From the NCBI GenBank assembly GCA_012719125.1, contig JAAYAY010000290.1, forward strand, positions 1 through 64,000: a stretch of DNA of 64,000 nt. Reading direction: 5' to 3'. Below, piece after piece: positions 16,854 through 26,102 of this stretch; position 1 is the stretch's first letter; the number at the start of each line of letters is the position of its first letter. Below the pieces are notes generated by a model, which had not been told where the DNA came from, ran no database searches, and worked only from the letters and a program-made list of their open reading frames with translations. Origin of the DNA: Planctomycetaceae bacterium (GTDB lineage Bacteria > Planctomycetota > Planctomycetia > Pirellulales > Thermoguttaceae). A program made the position numbers and the translations under genes.

Positions 16854-18350
16854 ATGAGAAAGCGACTTCTGCTTATTCTGCCCGCCCTGCAGCAGCGCCG
16901 CGACTACGAGTTTCGGTTGGTCAAGTATTCGCGGTTCCCGCCTCTGAGCCTGCTCACGATCGCCGGACTGACGCCGCCGGACGATTGGGACATCCTGGTT
17001 CGCGACGAGCATATCGAATCGTCCGAAGTCAATGACCAGGTCGATCTGGTGGGCATCCAGACCTATATCTCCTGCGCGAATCGGTCTTACGAATTGGCGC
17101 GCATATGGCGCGACCGCGGGGCCAAGGTCGTGCTCGGCGGGCTGCATCCGACCAGCATGCCCGAGGAAGCGGCGCCCCATGCCGATGCCATCGTCCTCGG
17201 GCCGGCCGAGACAGTCTGGGCCGACCTGCTCGACGACTTCAAGCAGGGGAAGCTCCAGAAGGTCTACCGCGGACGTTCCGAAGGCTCGGCGGCGCTGGCC
17301 CCCTTGCCCCGCCGCGACCTGATGAACCAGCGAGGCTACCTGATTCGCCACACGATGGTTACCTCGCGAGGCTGTCCCCACTCGTGCGACTTCTGCTACA
17401 AGTCGAGCTTCTGGGGGCCGACCTACTACGAGCAACGTCCCATGGCCCAGATCGAACGGGAACTGGCCACCGTCGACGACGGGCTGGTCTTCTTTCTCGA
17501 CGACAACCTGCTGGCTAACCGCCGGCACGCCCGGGCGCTCTTCCAGGTCCTCCGCCGATCGGGGATCGTCTGGCAGGCGGCCGCCTCGCTCGACGTAACC
17601 CGTGATCCGGGCTATCTCGAAGAAGCCTACGAAGCCGGCTGCCGGAGCCTGTTCGTCGGGTTCGAGTCGATTTCGCGCGAGAACATGCGAGGCAACAACA
17701 AGAAGGTCAACGTGAGGACCGACTACGCGGCCGCCTGCCGGCGATTTCACGAAGCGGGGATCATGATCAACGGCAGCTTCGTCTTCGGTTTCGACGGCGA
17801 CGGTCCCGACGTGTTCGAGAGGACCGTGGAGTTCACCGTCGAAAACAAGATCCTGACCGCCACGTTTCACATCCTCACGCCGCTGCCGGGAACTCGCAGC
17901 TTCCAGCGCCTGGACGAACAGGGACGCATCCTCCACCGCGATTGGGACTACTACGACACCGATCACGCGGTCTTCCGGCCGCTGGGAATGTCCCCCGAGG
18001 AACTTGAGGCAGGGCACAAGGAGGCCTACCGCCAATTCGGCACCTACAGCTCGATCTTCCGGCGTTCGATCGGCCTGCCCGGCACGCTGAAGCGGCTGGC
18101 CTACAACCTGGCCTGGTCGAGAGTCGATCCGTTATGGATCGCGATCATCCGGCTCGGACTGATGCCCATGGCGACGCAGATCTTCAATCGAGTCCTGCGC
18201 TGGAACACGCAGGGCAAGAAGCAGTCGGCGGTGGCCGGAATGCGTGAAGAGGCCATCCCGTCGCTGAGCGACAGCCTGGTGACGATCGATCGGCTGGAGC
18301 GGCCGGCGGCACGTGGGGAAGAGAAGCGGCAACCTTTGGAGTGCGCATGA
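16854..18350 (+). CDS. B12-binding radical SAM protein
   Basis: 498 residues. The N-terminal cobalamin-binding-type domain (about 1-150, with VVLGGLHPTSMPEEA) precedes a radical SAM core. The C-x3-C-x2-C cluster is in SRGCPHSCDFCYKSSFWG (about residues 170-187). The substrate barrel includes VFFLDDNLL and INGSFVFGFDGDG. A helical C-terminal region follows. Such enzymes do B12-dependent methylations or other radical chemistry on lipids, hopanoids and natural products; no specific product can be named. ATG 16854 has AGGAGA well placed. It is downstream of the palindrome at 16819 and the winged-helix regulator, so it probably belongs to the same regulon. Confidence 0.88.
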   Translation: MRKRLLLILPALQQRRDYEFRLVKYSRFPPLSLLTIAGLTPPDDWDILVRDEHIESSEVNDQVDLVGIQTYISCANRSYELARIWRDRGAKVVLGGLHPTSMPEEAAPHADAIVLGPAETVWADLLDDFKQGKLQKVYRGRSEGSAALAPLPRRDLMNQRGYLIRHTMVTSRGCPHSCDFCYKSSFWGPTYYEQRPMAQIERELATVDDGLVFFLDDNLLANRRHARALFQVLRRSGIVWQAAASLDVTRDPGYLEEAYEAGCRSLFVGFESISRENMRGNNKKVNVRTDYAAACRRFHEAGIMINGSFVFGFDGDGPDVFERTVEFTVENKILTATFHILTPLPGTRSFQRLDEQGRILHRDWDYYDTDHAVFRPLGMSPEELEAGHKEAYRQFGTYSSIFRRSIGLPGTLKRLAYNLAWSRVDPLWIAIIRLGLMPMATQIFNRVLRWNTQGKKQSAVAGMREEAIPSLSDSLVTIDRLERPAARGEEKRQPLECA

Positions 18351-18422
18351 CTTGTCATCGCTTTCGTTCAACACACGCTTTGCCTTCGGAGGATATGTCC
18401 ACCCTCATCAAAGGCTGATGTC

Positions 18423-18455
18423 GAACCAAAGCGGCGACGAGTCGCCGCACTCCAC
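18423..18455. repeat. 33-bp direct repeat, copy 1
   Basis: Identical to 19261-19293. Contains the palindrome GCGGCGAC-GA-GTCGCCGC. It lies 46 nt before the lipoprotein gene. Similar GCGGCGAC/GTCGCCGC elements are common in planctomycete intergenic DNA, by recall. Confidence 0.85.
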
Positions 18456-18501
18456 GGCGAAGCTGCTGTCGGGAGGCCGCAAGCTTTTGTAAGGAGAACC
18501 G

Positions 18502-19158
18502 ATGAGAGTTGTCACAAGATTCGTACCCAGCCTGTTGCTGATTGCCGGTTGCACATCTCCCCTGTCATTCGACGGTCGCGATGGGTTTGAGAACCTCGCC
18601 GGCGAGGAAGCGCAGTTGCATCTCAAGGAGCGTTGGCCGGCGTCGGTTGACGGAATCGAAGTCCGGGCTATGAGCTATCGAGCGGAGTTCTCGCGGGACA
18701 GCTCTTCAACCTGGTATCGTATCTTGCTGGACGCCGACGCGGCCGAGCGGTGGGCGCTGCATGCGCATACAGAAACAGAGCAGTACTCTCTGTCGCTTGT
18801 CGGAAAGACGCACGGGATTGCCGCCGTTGAAGGAGTGCACTGCGAGATTGCCGGTCCGCCATCGCTTCGTGATCAAACTGGCGCGACTCCCGCATGGTGG
18901 TCGCCTCCCAAGATGGACTATCGTGCTACAGAGGCGATGCTCTGGTACTCGGACAGCAATTCGGGAGTCGCGAGAGCCGCTTACTCCGCCTTCGATGCTT
19001 CAGCGGGTGTGTTGTGGATATACCTATACACGTGCCAACACGACACGATGTGGGCGCGTGCAAATGTGCCGGCAGGTGAGCATTTTGGCGTGGACGCTCA
19101 GGGAAAAATGTCACGACACAGAGAGGAGAATGATGAAAACAGGTCAAGCTATTGGTAG
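18502..19158 (+). CDS. Putative lipoprotein, unknown family
   Basis: 218 residues. The signal peptide ends in a lipobox (LLLIAGC, Cys at about residue 17), so the protein should be lipid-anchored and exposed in the periplasm. The mature part has no domain I recognise; it contains several tryptophans and a SPPKMDYRATEAMLWY stretch. ATG 18502 has AAGGAG 5 nt upstream. The gene is bracketed by two identical 33-bp repeats (18423 and 19261), which could mean it was inserted or can be lost as a unit. Confidence 0.6.
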   Translation: MRVVTRFVPSLLLIAGCTSPLSFDGRDGFENLAGEEAQLHLKERWPASVDGIEVRAMSYRAEFSRDSSSTWYRILLDADAAERWALHAHTETEQYSLSLVGKTHGIAAVEGVHCEIAGPPSLRDQTGATPAWWSPPKMDYRATEAMLWYSDSNSGVARAAYSAFDASAGVLWIYLYTCQHDTMWARANVPAGEHFGVDAQGKMSRHREENDENRSSYW

Positions 19159-19260
19159 TTGTGTCATTGAACAGCGCATCGGTCTGCCGCTTGTTGTGAA
19201 GCGCTCGTGACAGGGCGTGATAGAAGGGTCAGCGCCTCGTCAAACGAAACGCGACCGTCA

Positions 19261-19293
19261 GAACCAAAGCGGCGACGAGTCGCCGCACTCCAC
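19261..19293. repeat. 33-bp direct repeat, copy 2
   Basis: Exact copy of 18423-18455, placed just past the lipoprotein gene and 6 nt before the 3' end of the minus-strand FAD oxidoreductase gene. Its internal 8-bp palindrome could serve as a transcript end structure. Confidence 0.85.
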
Positions 19294-19299
19294 AATCCT

Positions 19300-22200
19300 C
19301 TACCGCTTCGGCCGATATCCCTTTCCCGCTTCCAGCACCGCCTTGGCATGCCTCGCAAAGTGGCCCCGGAGATCTTTGCTGTAGGTCTCCAGCGTCTGTT
19401 GGGCCAGACCCTCATCGTCGCCGCAGCGGTAGAGGGCTCGGGCAATCATCAGCTCGCGGGTGGCCTGCTGCCGTGTGGAATGAGACTCGGCACGGTCGTC
19501 GATCGAGGTGGCGGCATAGCCCGCCATCGCCGGCCGGCGCAGCAACTCGGCCAGCGGCCGCGCGGCCCGGGGATCGCCCAGCCACTCCAGGGCCGCGCAG
19601 ACGGCCCGATAGTGGCTGAAGGAATTGGTGGAACCGAGCATCGTAAGCTTGTCCATCACCACCGGGAGCGCCTTGGGGCTGCCGGACCGGCCCAGGGCGA
19701 CGAGCGTGTTGTCGAGGTGCGTCATGCCCCAACCGACTTGAGTCGCGCCGGGGTAGTCGCTGCCGATGTTCCAGGCCGGCGGCGCATCCCATTTGTCGGT
19801 TCTTTTCACTTCAGCAACCAGGGCGTCGACGCCCGTATCGTCCCCCATCATCGCCAGGACCTTGGCGTAGGCCACCTTCTTCTCGCCCTCGGCATTTCGG
19901 TATTCCTGCTGCAGGAGCGGAACGGCCGTGTCGCCGTGGCCGAGGATAATGGCCAGGCTCCGGTAGTCGTCGAGCATTGTGTCGACGGCCGCTTCGACCC
20001 GTTCGGTGGGCAAGGGATACGAGTCGATGTGGTCGATGACTTCTTCGTCCAGGATACCGACGTCGACCAGGTGCCGCTGCAGCTTGCGGACGTCGATCTG
20101 GCGCACTCCTACGCCTTCCCCCGACGCCATGGCCGCGGCCGTACCCGCCGCATAGCCGAAATTCTGCACGTCGGGCTGCATGCGAACGATCGGCTGGGCG
20201 TCGCGGTGCGCGCTCAGGCCGATGCCCGTCACAATCAAACCTTCGAAACCTCGCGGCAGCAGGCAACGATAGGGAACGTAGCTGGTGAACTTCTGCCGCA
20301 ACGGGTGGCGCAGCAGCAGATACGGATCGATGATGTAACCGTGCGTGTCGTAGCTGGTGTAAGCCTTGGTGATTGTATCGGGGAAGGTGCGCCCGGAGAT
20401 CTGGTCGAGGATGGTGATGGTGAAGTCGCCGACGATCTGCCGCCGCTCGCGGGTGTCGACGAGCTGGCCGAGGTCGAAAGCGTCTTGGAACTTCTCCCGG
20501 GCGTAAACGAACAGGTGCCAGACGTCGACCAGATCGGTTTCGTCAGTGTAGGTGTAATCGGTGTTCGTGTAGGCCGCCCCCAGTTCGCGGGGCGGCAGGC
20601 CGGTCCCCTGCATGGCGAACTCCGACTCATCCGTGTAAACGCACGGAGCACCAGCCGCCGCGGCCACGTCAGCGTTGCCCGTTGCGTCGATGACGACGTC
20701 GGCCAGAACAACGCCCCGGCCGCGAGGCGTGACGACCACGGCCCCGCGGACCTCGTTGCCCCGTTCTCCGCCCACGAACGTTCCACAGCCCGTGGTGCCG
20801 AACCAGACGTCGGCCCCGGCCTCCAGGAGCGACCTCCGCCACCATTCCATCCGCTGTTCGATGACCCAGGAGGAGCCGTCGCCGATCGATTCGGTGAATC
20901 CCACGCGGTTGCCCTGGCAGTAGTTGGAGATCGCCCCGGTCGTGCCGACGCCCCCAAGTCCGCAGAGCTGCTCGACGACGAGCGTCTTGGCGCCCTGCCG
21001 AGCGGCCGCGATGCCCGCTGGGGCCCCGGCTGTTCCGCCGCCGATGACCACGACGTCGTAGCGTCCCAACACCGGCAGCGTTCGAGCATCTTGTTCGATC
21101 GTGTCCGAAGCCTCCACGGGACGCGTCCCCGCCAGGAATTCTCGCACGTCGCCCGCAGCGGCCGGCTCCCGGGTGGCCGTTCCGCGGAGTCTTGCGTCGC
21201 TTGGGGCGGGCAGCTTTGTGGCTTTCGCGGCGGCGGCCTTGCCGAGCCGCTCGCCGAGATCGATCAGGGCGACCGGGCGGAGCAGCTTCTCGGCACTGCG
21301 ACGCGGCACGTCGGCGCATCCCCCCAAGACGAACAATCGATCGATGCCCTTGGGACAGAACGACTCGAGTGGGAGGCCGTCGACTCCCAGGGATTCGTCG
21401 TCGCAGGATCTCTCGCCGAACATAGGGTCGGGCGGCACCTGGAACAGGATGTCGGAAGTAAACTGCTGGCCGGGATGGTAAGTGAGCGTGCGTGCCCGAT
21501 GATCGGCCGCGAACCAGGAGGCGTTGGTGTCGCCCGTCATGGGCAGAGTGAGCGTGTACTCGATGATCGGGTAGAGGCCCGTGTCGTCGGATGTGCGGAC
21601 CACGCCGACGAAGGCGGGCTCGATCACGCGGGCGGTCATCTCCGCCGCCGTCTGCACCTCGCCGCCGATGACGACGCGGCGGAAGGTCTGCGAACCGGCC
21701 GAGTATGGGCGGAACTTCGCCCCGGCCAGACGTGCGACGATGGCTCGCTCGGTGGCGTCGATGATCGTCTTGGCGATCACCGCCTGGCGGCCGGCGCGGT
21801 TGCACATGACGATCCCGCAGGGCCGCCCGGCAGCATCGGTAAGCAAGTCGGTAGCGTAGCAGTTGTAGAGAAACGGAATGCCCGCATCGAGCAGGGCCTG
21901 ATCGAGGGTCCGCTTGACGTGCATGGGACGCGGCCAGGGCGGAAGAGTCGACGGTTCGTCCGCTTCCTCCCCTGCAGGACGGATCACTTCGATCTCGCCG
22001 AGCAGAATCCGCGTGGCCTTCGGCGTCTTGCGAACGGCCAGCTTCAGATAGCGAGTCTTGGCGTCGAAACGTGCCGCCAAGTTCTCGATCGTGTCGCCGA
22101 TCTGTTCGGGCGGCGCCGGCTCAGCCGTAGCGACTTGCTGCCACTTCTCGCGGTCGTTGCTGGTGAAGACCGTCACGTCGCGAACGGCGAAACCGTTGGA

Positions 22201-22779
22201 ACCGCCGCGGTTGTAGGCCCAGACATGAACGCCGCCCACTTCGCGTGATTCGCCCAGGTCGACCGTGATGTTGACGTCGTCGTCATACTGCACGCTCTGC
22301 CGCGTGGCGTCGCCCCAACGAAAATCCGAAAGCTTGCTCGGTGTCGGAGTGTCGGCGTGAAGCGTGGCAGACGGCTGGTCGGCCGAGTAGGTGAACGGCA
22401 TGCGACGGGCACTGGGCCGGTTGAGCGGCGGGACCGGGTCGTGAAAGAGCGTCTCGGCAAGGCCGGAGGTCGCGTGTTCGCCCTCTTCGAGCCACAGGCG
22501 GAGCGTGGCCGTCATGTCGTCGCCCAGGTACGGCCGGGGCGCGGCGAGGAATACGCTGGCACCCGATTCCGATGCGGCCACCGCGGCTGACACCGCCCCG
22601 GTGCTGCCGCCCACGACGACCACGTCGACCGTGTGAGCAATCGGAATCTGTCGGGCGGACTCGTTGACGAAGGCCCGGCTCTCCGCAGCGGCGACAAGAG
22701 ACGCCGATAGCGTCACTGCGATCGTCATCGCCAGCCGGAGGAACGCGGTCATGTTCATAGGGCGGCCGAAGTCGTTCAT
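19300..22779 (-). CDS. Large secreted FAD-dependent oxidoreductase with tandem flavin domains
   Basis: 1159 residues. A signal peptide (AMTIAVTLSASLVAAA) is followed by a first Rossmann motif, VVVVGGSTGAVSAAVA (about residues 53-68). A discoidin-like segment comes next (about 160-215: VDLGESREVGGVHVWAYNRG, TVFTSNDREKW). A second dinucleotide motif, VVVIGGGTAGAPAGIAAA, begins near residue 576, with the FAD_oxidored-type VVIDATGNADVAAAAGAP later. The C-terminus (about 950-1090) looks like HEAT-type helical repeats (KALPVVMDKL; RAARPLAELLRRP). Two flavin domains in one exported chain is unusual. The start at 22779 has GGGAGAG in position; ATG 22839 adds a leader with no match. Substrate unknown; related planctomycete proteins are often near sugar-degradation genes. 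Confidence 0.82.
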   Translation of the reverse strand: MNDFGRPMNMTAFLRLAMTIAVTLSASLVAAAESRAFVNESARQIPIAHTVDVVVVGGSTGAVSAAVAASESGASVFLAAPRPYLGDDMTATLRLWLEEGEHATSGLAETLFHDPVPPLNRPSARRMPFTYSADQPSATLHADTPTPSKLSDFRWGDATRQSVQYDDDVNITVDLGESREVGGVHVWAYNRGGSNGFAVRDVTVFTSNDREKWQQVATAEPAPPEQIGDTIENLAARFDAKTRYLKLAVRKTPKATRILLGEIEVIRPAGEEADEPSTLPPWPRPMHVKRTLDQALLDAGIPFLYNCYATDLLTDAAGRPCGIVMCNRAGRQAVIAKTIIDATERAIVARLAGAKFRPYSAGSQTFRRVVIGGEVQTAAEMTARVIEPAFVGVVRTSDDTGLYPIIEYTLTLPMTGDTNASWFAADHRARTLTYHPGQQFTSDILFQVPPDPMFGERSCDDESLGVDGLPLESFCPKGIDRLFVLGGCADVPRRSAEKLLRPVALIDLGERLGKAAAAKATKLPAPSDARLRGTATREPAAAGDVREFLAGTRPVEASDTIEQDARTLPVLGRYDVVVIGGGTAGAPAGIAAARQGAKTLVVEQLCGLGGVGTTGAISNYCQGNRVGFTESIGDGSSWVIEQRMEWWRRSLLEAGADVWFGTTGCGTFVGGERGNEVRGAVVVTPRGRGVVLADVVIDATGNADVAAAAGAPCVYTDESEFAMQGTGLPPRELGAAYTNTDYTYTDETDLVDVWHLFVYAREKFQDAFDLGQLVDTRERRQIVGDFTITILDQISGRTFPDTITKAYTSYDTHGYIIDPYLLLRHPLRQKFTSYVPYRCLLPRGFEGLIVTGIGLSAHRDAQPIVRMQPDVQNFGYAAGTAAAMASGEGVGVRQIDVRKLQRHLVDVGILDEEVIDHIDSYPLPTERVEAAVDTMLDDYRSLAIILGHGDTAVPLLQQEYRNAEGEKKVAYAKVLAMMGDDTGVDALVAEVKRTDKWDAPPAWNIGSDYPGATQVGWGMTHLDNTLVALGRSGSPKALPVVMDKLTMLGSTNSFSHYRAVCAALEWLGDPRAARPLAELLRRPAMAGYAATSIDDRAESHSTRQQATRELMIARALYRCGDDEGLAQQTLETYSKDLRGHFARHAKAVLEAGKGYRPKR

Positions 22780-23321
22780 CTGCTCTCCCTCATTCCACAA
22801 GGATGCTGTCACGCAAGACCTGCACACGGCGAGACTCACTCATTGTACACCGTTGACGCACCGTATGCGACAAACCGTTGGGATGGCGCCAGCGCGGGCC
22901 AAATCGGTTGCGCGCGAATCGCCGAAGGCAGAAAGCCATGCGTGCACGGACCGGACTGTCATGCAACGAGCCGCGGTCCACCATGTTGCGTTTTCCATAT
23001 CAGCCTACGTCCATTGCTGCAGCACAGGTGGTCACACAGCGAGCGCGTGTCAAAGAACATGTGACGGGGTTGGAAATGGAAGGTGTTCCGTCGCCACTAC
23101 CAAGGAATTCAAGGATCGCCCCATTCACCCTAGCGTAGGTCGTCAAGGACGCCTGGATACAGGGCCTGTCTCGGGGTCGCTCTAGAGTCAAACGTTTCGG
23201 AAACAGAGGTTGTGTCGTCAATTCACTACCACTGGTTTACCACGAGTTCAAAGGGCAGTCACGACTCGGGCCGATCTCCGCTTTTCATGGTGTCACCGTG
23301 CGTTCGGACGGTTGCGAACCA
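22780..23321. other. Intergenic gap without a recognisable gene
   Basis: About 540 nt upstream of the FAD oxidoreductase and downstream of the PhoD-like gene. It is slightly less G+C-rich than its surroundings. No open frame with a ribosome site, no palindrome longer than a few bases and no clear terminator was seen. Confidence 0.4.
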
Positions 23322-25823
23322 TTACTCCATCACCGGCTTCTGCCCGGTAAACACCTGCCACGTGTCGCGGTCCGGATCGCCGATCTTGACGGTATAGACT
23401 CCGTCGGCAAAGATCCCGGGCCGGGCCGTACTGTTCGGTAGTCGCAAGGCGTAGACGAGCTCGCCGCCGGCTTCATCGTAGACCTTGACCACCGGCTGGG
23501 CGATTCCCTGAGCCGTGTAGGGACCGAGGCGACCGACTGTCTTGCGGCCGTAGTTTTCCATTTGTCCGATCGTGATGGGCCAGCCGGGGAACTGGGCTTC
23601 TTTGCCTTTTGTCGCATCGACGTTGAAGCGATACGACTCGTAGGTATAAGTGCGGGCAGGACGGTTCATGCGAATGATCGCGAATCCGGAAGCCTTGATG
23701 TGGGCTTGCGTGTATCGGTTCGGGTCGCGGCTGCCTTCCGGATTTCCGACCGCGTAGACGAACATTTTGTTGCCGAAGCCGTCGAGGTACTGGCCCGTGT
23801 CGGGCAGGCCGTGGGCAGGGCGATTGACGATCGGCCGACCGAGTTCGTCGGGGCGCCACCAGCGCTGATAGCCGACGCAGATGGCGGGCGTGCAGAAGGA
23901 CCAGAAGCCGTCGCGCTGCTCGTCGACACCCAGGTGGATCGCTGTCGGGAGATGCTGATCGCCGGCCACGTGGATGGGGAAGGCCTTGCGCAGCAGCCGG
24001 ATCGCCTGATTGCGGGCCGACTGGGGCCACCCGCCGGAATCGAGATCGGCGATGAGGAAATCGTCGTGATTTCCGTGATGGGTGGCGGCATTGGCGAAGA
24101 TCGTCTGGCTGAGGAAGGCCTTCATGTCGGCGCCGCGCCAGTCCTCGACCCAGTGTTCGAGGAACTTCGTCTGCCGCTGGCCGAGGATTTCGAGGCCCGG
24201 TTTGTCGAGGGTGGCGGGATCGATATTGGGATCGATGAGGTGATCGGCCCGGCCGCTGCCGGTGTCGACCCGCCCGGGACTCGACTTGAATTGCCGGTCG
24301 CTGACGACGGCAAAGCTGATCCGGCCGTAGACCATGTCGCCGTAAAATACGCTTATGCCGCGTTGGCAGGGCGTCGGGTCGTAGAAGTCGGGATGATGAG
24401 AGGCGTTGGTACGGTGGACGACGTTGACGAAACGCGGGCTTTGCAGGTAGCCGCCGCTGGTGGAGGAATCGTCGCTGCTGGGGGCGGCGCCGCTTTCACC
24501 CCAGAGATTGCCGTGGAAGACGTCGTGGTCGTCGGGGGTGCAGATCGTAGGCCGGTCCCGCATCAGGTCGCCGAAGGCCCAGCCGAACATGTAGTATTTC
24601 CGCAGATAGTTGACGATCGCATGGTCGTCGGGCGTGCGAACGATCCCAAAACCGCCGTTGGGTTCGTAGATCTGATCGCCGGAGAAGTAGAGCACGTCCG
24701 GATCGAGCTTGCCGAGGTTCCGGACGAGCGGCGCGTAGGGAAAGCCGTAATGGAACTGGCATGTCATGCCGGCCAGGACGAGTTCGTCCTTCTTGACGTC
24801 GGCCCGAACCGTGCCTTCCCAGTAGTGATCCGCTGCCTCGCCGCCCTTGGAGATCATCGAGTAGACCAGGCGATAGGGAACGTCGCGATCGGCCGTCCAA
24901 TTGGCGATGCGAAATGTGGCCGTCCGCGCATCGGCGTCGATAGCTTCTTCGCCGATGGCTTTCCAGGTGTCACCCGTACGGGTTTCGAGGCGAACTGTCT
25001 GCGAATCCTCCTTCCCGATCGGGGGTAGCAGGGCCGTCATTTTCATCACGTAGCCCTCGTCGCTCCGCGAGTTGCTCAGCGTGTGCATGGCCCAGAGGAT
25101 CGGGCCGAAGGTGCGGGCGGGCGAGGCGTCGAGTTGGTCGCCGTCAACCGTCCAGTCGTTGAACCAGAACCGGGCGTCAGCCTTCTGGCCGCCGCCCCGT
25201 GGGTTGTGAGTCAGGGCGACATTGCCGATCAGACGCTCCGCCGGCACGGTGGCATTCACCTGCCCCAACTCCGCGCCGTCGCCGGCATTCAGGGCGGTCA
25301 GCGAAAGCCGATAGCCCGCCGGCACAGGTTCCGCGGCGAGTTTCAGAGTGATGTCGTCCCACGCCGGTGCCTTGCCGAGTCTTGCGGTTTTGTCCGCCAA
25401 CTTGAGTCGGCCGTCGGTGGTCAGGAATGCCGGCACGCCGGAACCGAAGAAGCAGTTGCCGCGGTAGTCGACGATCTGATCGTGGATGCCGAGTTCGAAT
25501 CCCGCGGAGCCCGTCTTGCCTTCCACAAGGCCGCAACGGACGGAGACGGTGAAGGCTCCCTTTCCGGCAAGCTGGTGGGTGAGCACATGGACGTTTCGTC
25601 CCGGGGCGGGGGTCGTGCACTCGAGACGCCCCTGCTCGATTTGCCAGTCTTCCATGGGGTTTGCCCAGCATTCCGGGCCGATCCAGACGCGATCGGGCAT
25701 CTGCTGCCAGCGGCTCTGGAAGGGGGCAGCCGACAGGGCGGTCGCTATGCCGAACAGAGCGATCAGGCCAAGGGCGCAGGGTAACAGCATGAATTGAAAT
25801 TCGTTTCTTCTTCTGCTGACCAT
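23322..25823 (-). CDS. PhoD-like phosphatase/phosphodiesterase with extra N-terminal domain
   Basis: 833 residues. The signal peptide (MLLPCALGLIALFGIATALS) indicates export. About 200 residues follow that resemble a concanavalin-type beta-sandwich (WQIEQGRLECTTPAPGRNVH; GAFTVSVRCGLVEGKTGSAG). The metallophosphatase core starts near residue 365: metal-ligand motifs LYFSGDQIYE, CTPDDHDVFHGN and HVAGDQHLP are clear PhoD features. The known family cleaves phosphomono- or diesters with calcium and iron. A start at ATG 25823 has GGAG 9 nt upstream; in-frame TTG 25877 and ATG 25832 are less likely. It reads the same way as the FAD oxidoreductase, but 540 nt separates them. Confidence 0.85.
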   Translation of the reverse strand: MVSRRRNEFQFMLLPCALGLIALFGIATALSAAPFQSRWQQMPDRVWIGPECWANPMEDWQIEQGRLECTTPAPGRNVHVLTHQLAGKGAFTVSVRCGLVEGKTGSAGFELGIHDQIVDYRGNCFFGSGVPAFLTTDGRLKLADKTARLGKAPAWDDITLKLAAEPVPAGYRLSLTALNAGDGAELGQVNATVPAERLIGNVALTHNPRGGGQKADARFWFNDWTVDGDQLDASPARTFGPILWAMHTLSNSRSDEGYVMKMTALLPPIGKEDSQTVRLETRTGDTWKAIGEEAIDADARTATFRIANWTADRDVPYRLVYSMISKGGEAADHYWEGTVRADVKKDELVLAGMTCQFHYGFPYAPLVRNLGKLDPDVLYFSGDQIYEPNGGFGIVRTPDDHAIVNYLRKYYMFGWAFGDLMRDRPTICTPDDHDVFHGNLWGESGAAPSSDDSSTSGGYLQSPRFVNVVHRTNASHHPDFYDPTPCQRGISVFYGDMVYGRISFAVVSDRQFKSSPGRVDTGSGRADHLIDPNIDPATLDKPGLEILGQRQTKFLEHWVEDWRGADMKAFLSQTIFANAATHHGNHDDFLIADLDSGGWPQSARNQAIRLLRKAFPIHVAGDQHLPTAIHLGVDEQRDGFWSFCTPAICVGYQRWWRPDELGRPIVNRPAHGLPDTGQYLDGFGNKMFVYAVGNPEGSRDPNRYTQAHIKASGFAIIRMNRPARTYTYESYRFNVDATKGKEAQFPGWPITIGQMENYGRKTVGRLGPYTAQGIAQPVVKVYDEAGGELVYALRLPNSTARPGIFADGVYTVKIGDPDRDTWQVFTGQKPVME

Positions 25824-26102
25824 CAGTAGCATACTCCGTGAACGGGTACGGTTCAGGCTGTCATTCCGGTTCTTCAAGCGGACAGATTCGGATAATGACA
25901 GATGCGGGTGTCATAAATCGTTCGTCCCGGCCTGCCAAGAGGGGCCTTTGGCGCGTCGACTTGGCGAGAACTAGAGAATAGACTGAGTATACCGTGCAAG
26001 GCGACGGTTGTGGACAACTTCCGCGTGGGGATTCCGTTTGTCTTGCTCCGGACGACTGTGGCACTGAGAATCGGGCAGGACGAAGTACTTTTGGAGAGCG
26101 GC

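Noticed and set aside
16404-18035. Minus-strand open frame of about 540 codons
   Set aside because: Antisense to the radical SAM gene; no motif, no ribosome site, and the sense protein has a clear CxxxCxxC site.
19207-22248. Plus-strand open frame of about 1000 codons
   Set aside because: It is the exact antisense of the FAD oxidoreductase gene. The product is rich in repeated V-G-D-R-H patterns with no domain, as expected of a shadow frame in high-GC DNA.
23562-25028. Plus-strand frame of nearly 490 codons
   Set aside because: Antisense to the PhoD-like gene; no recognisable domain.
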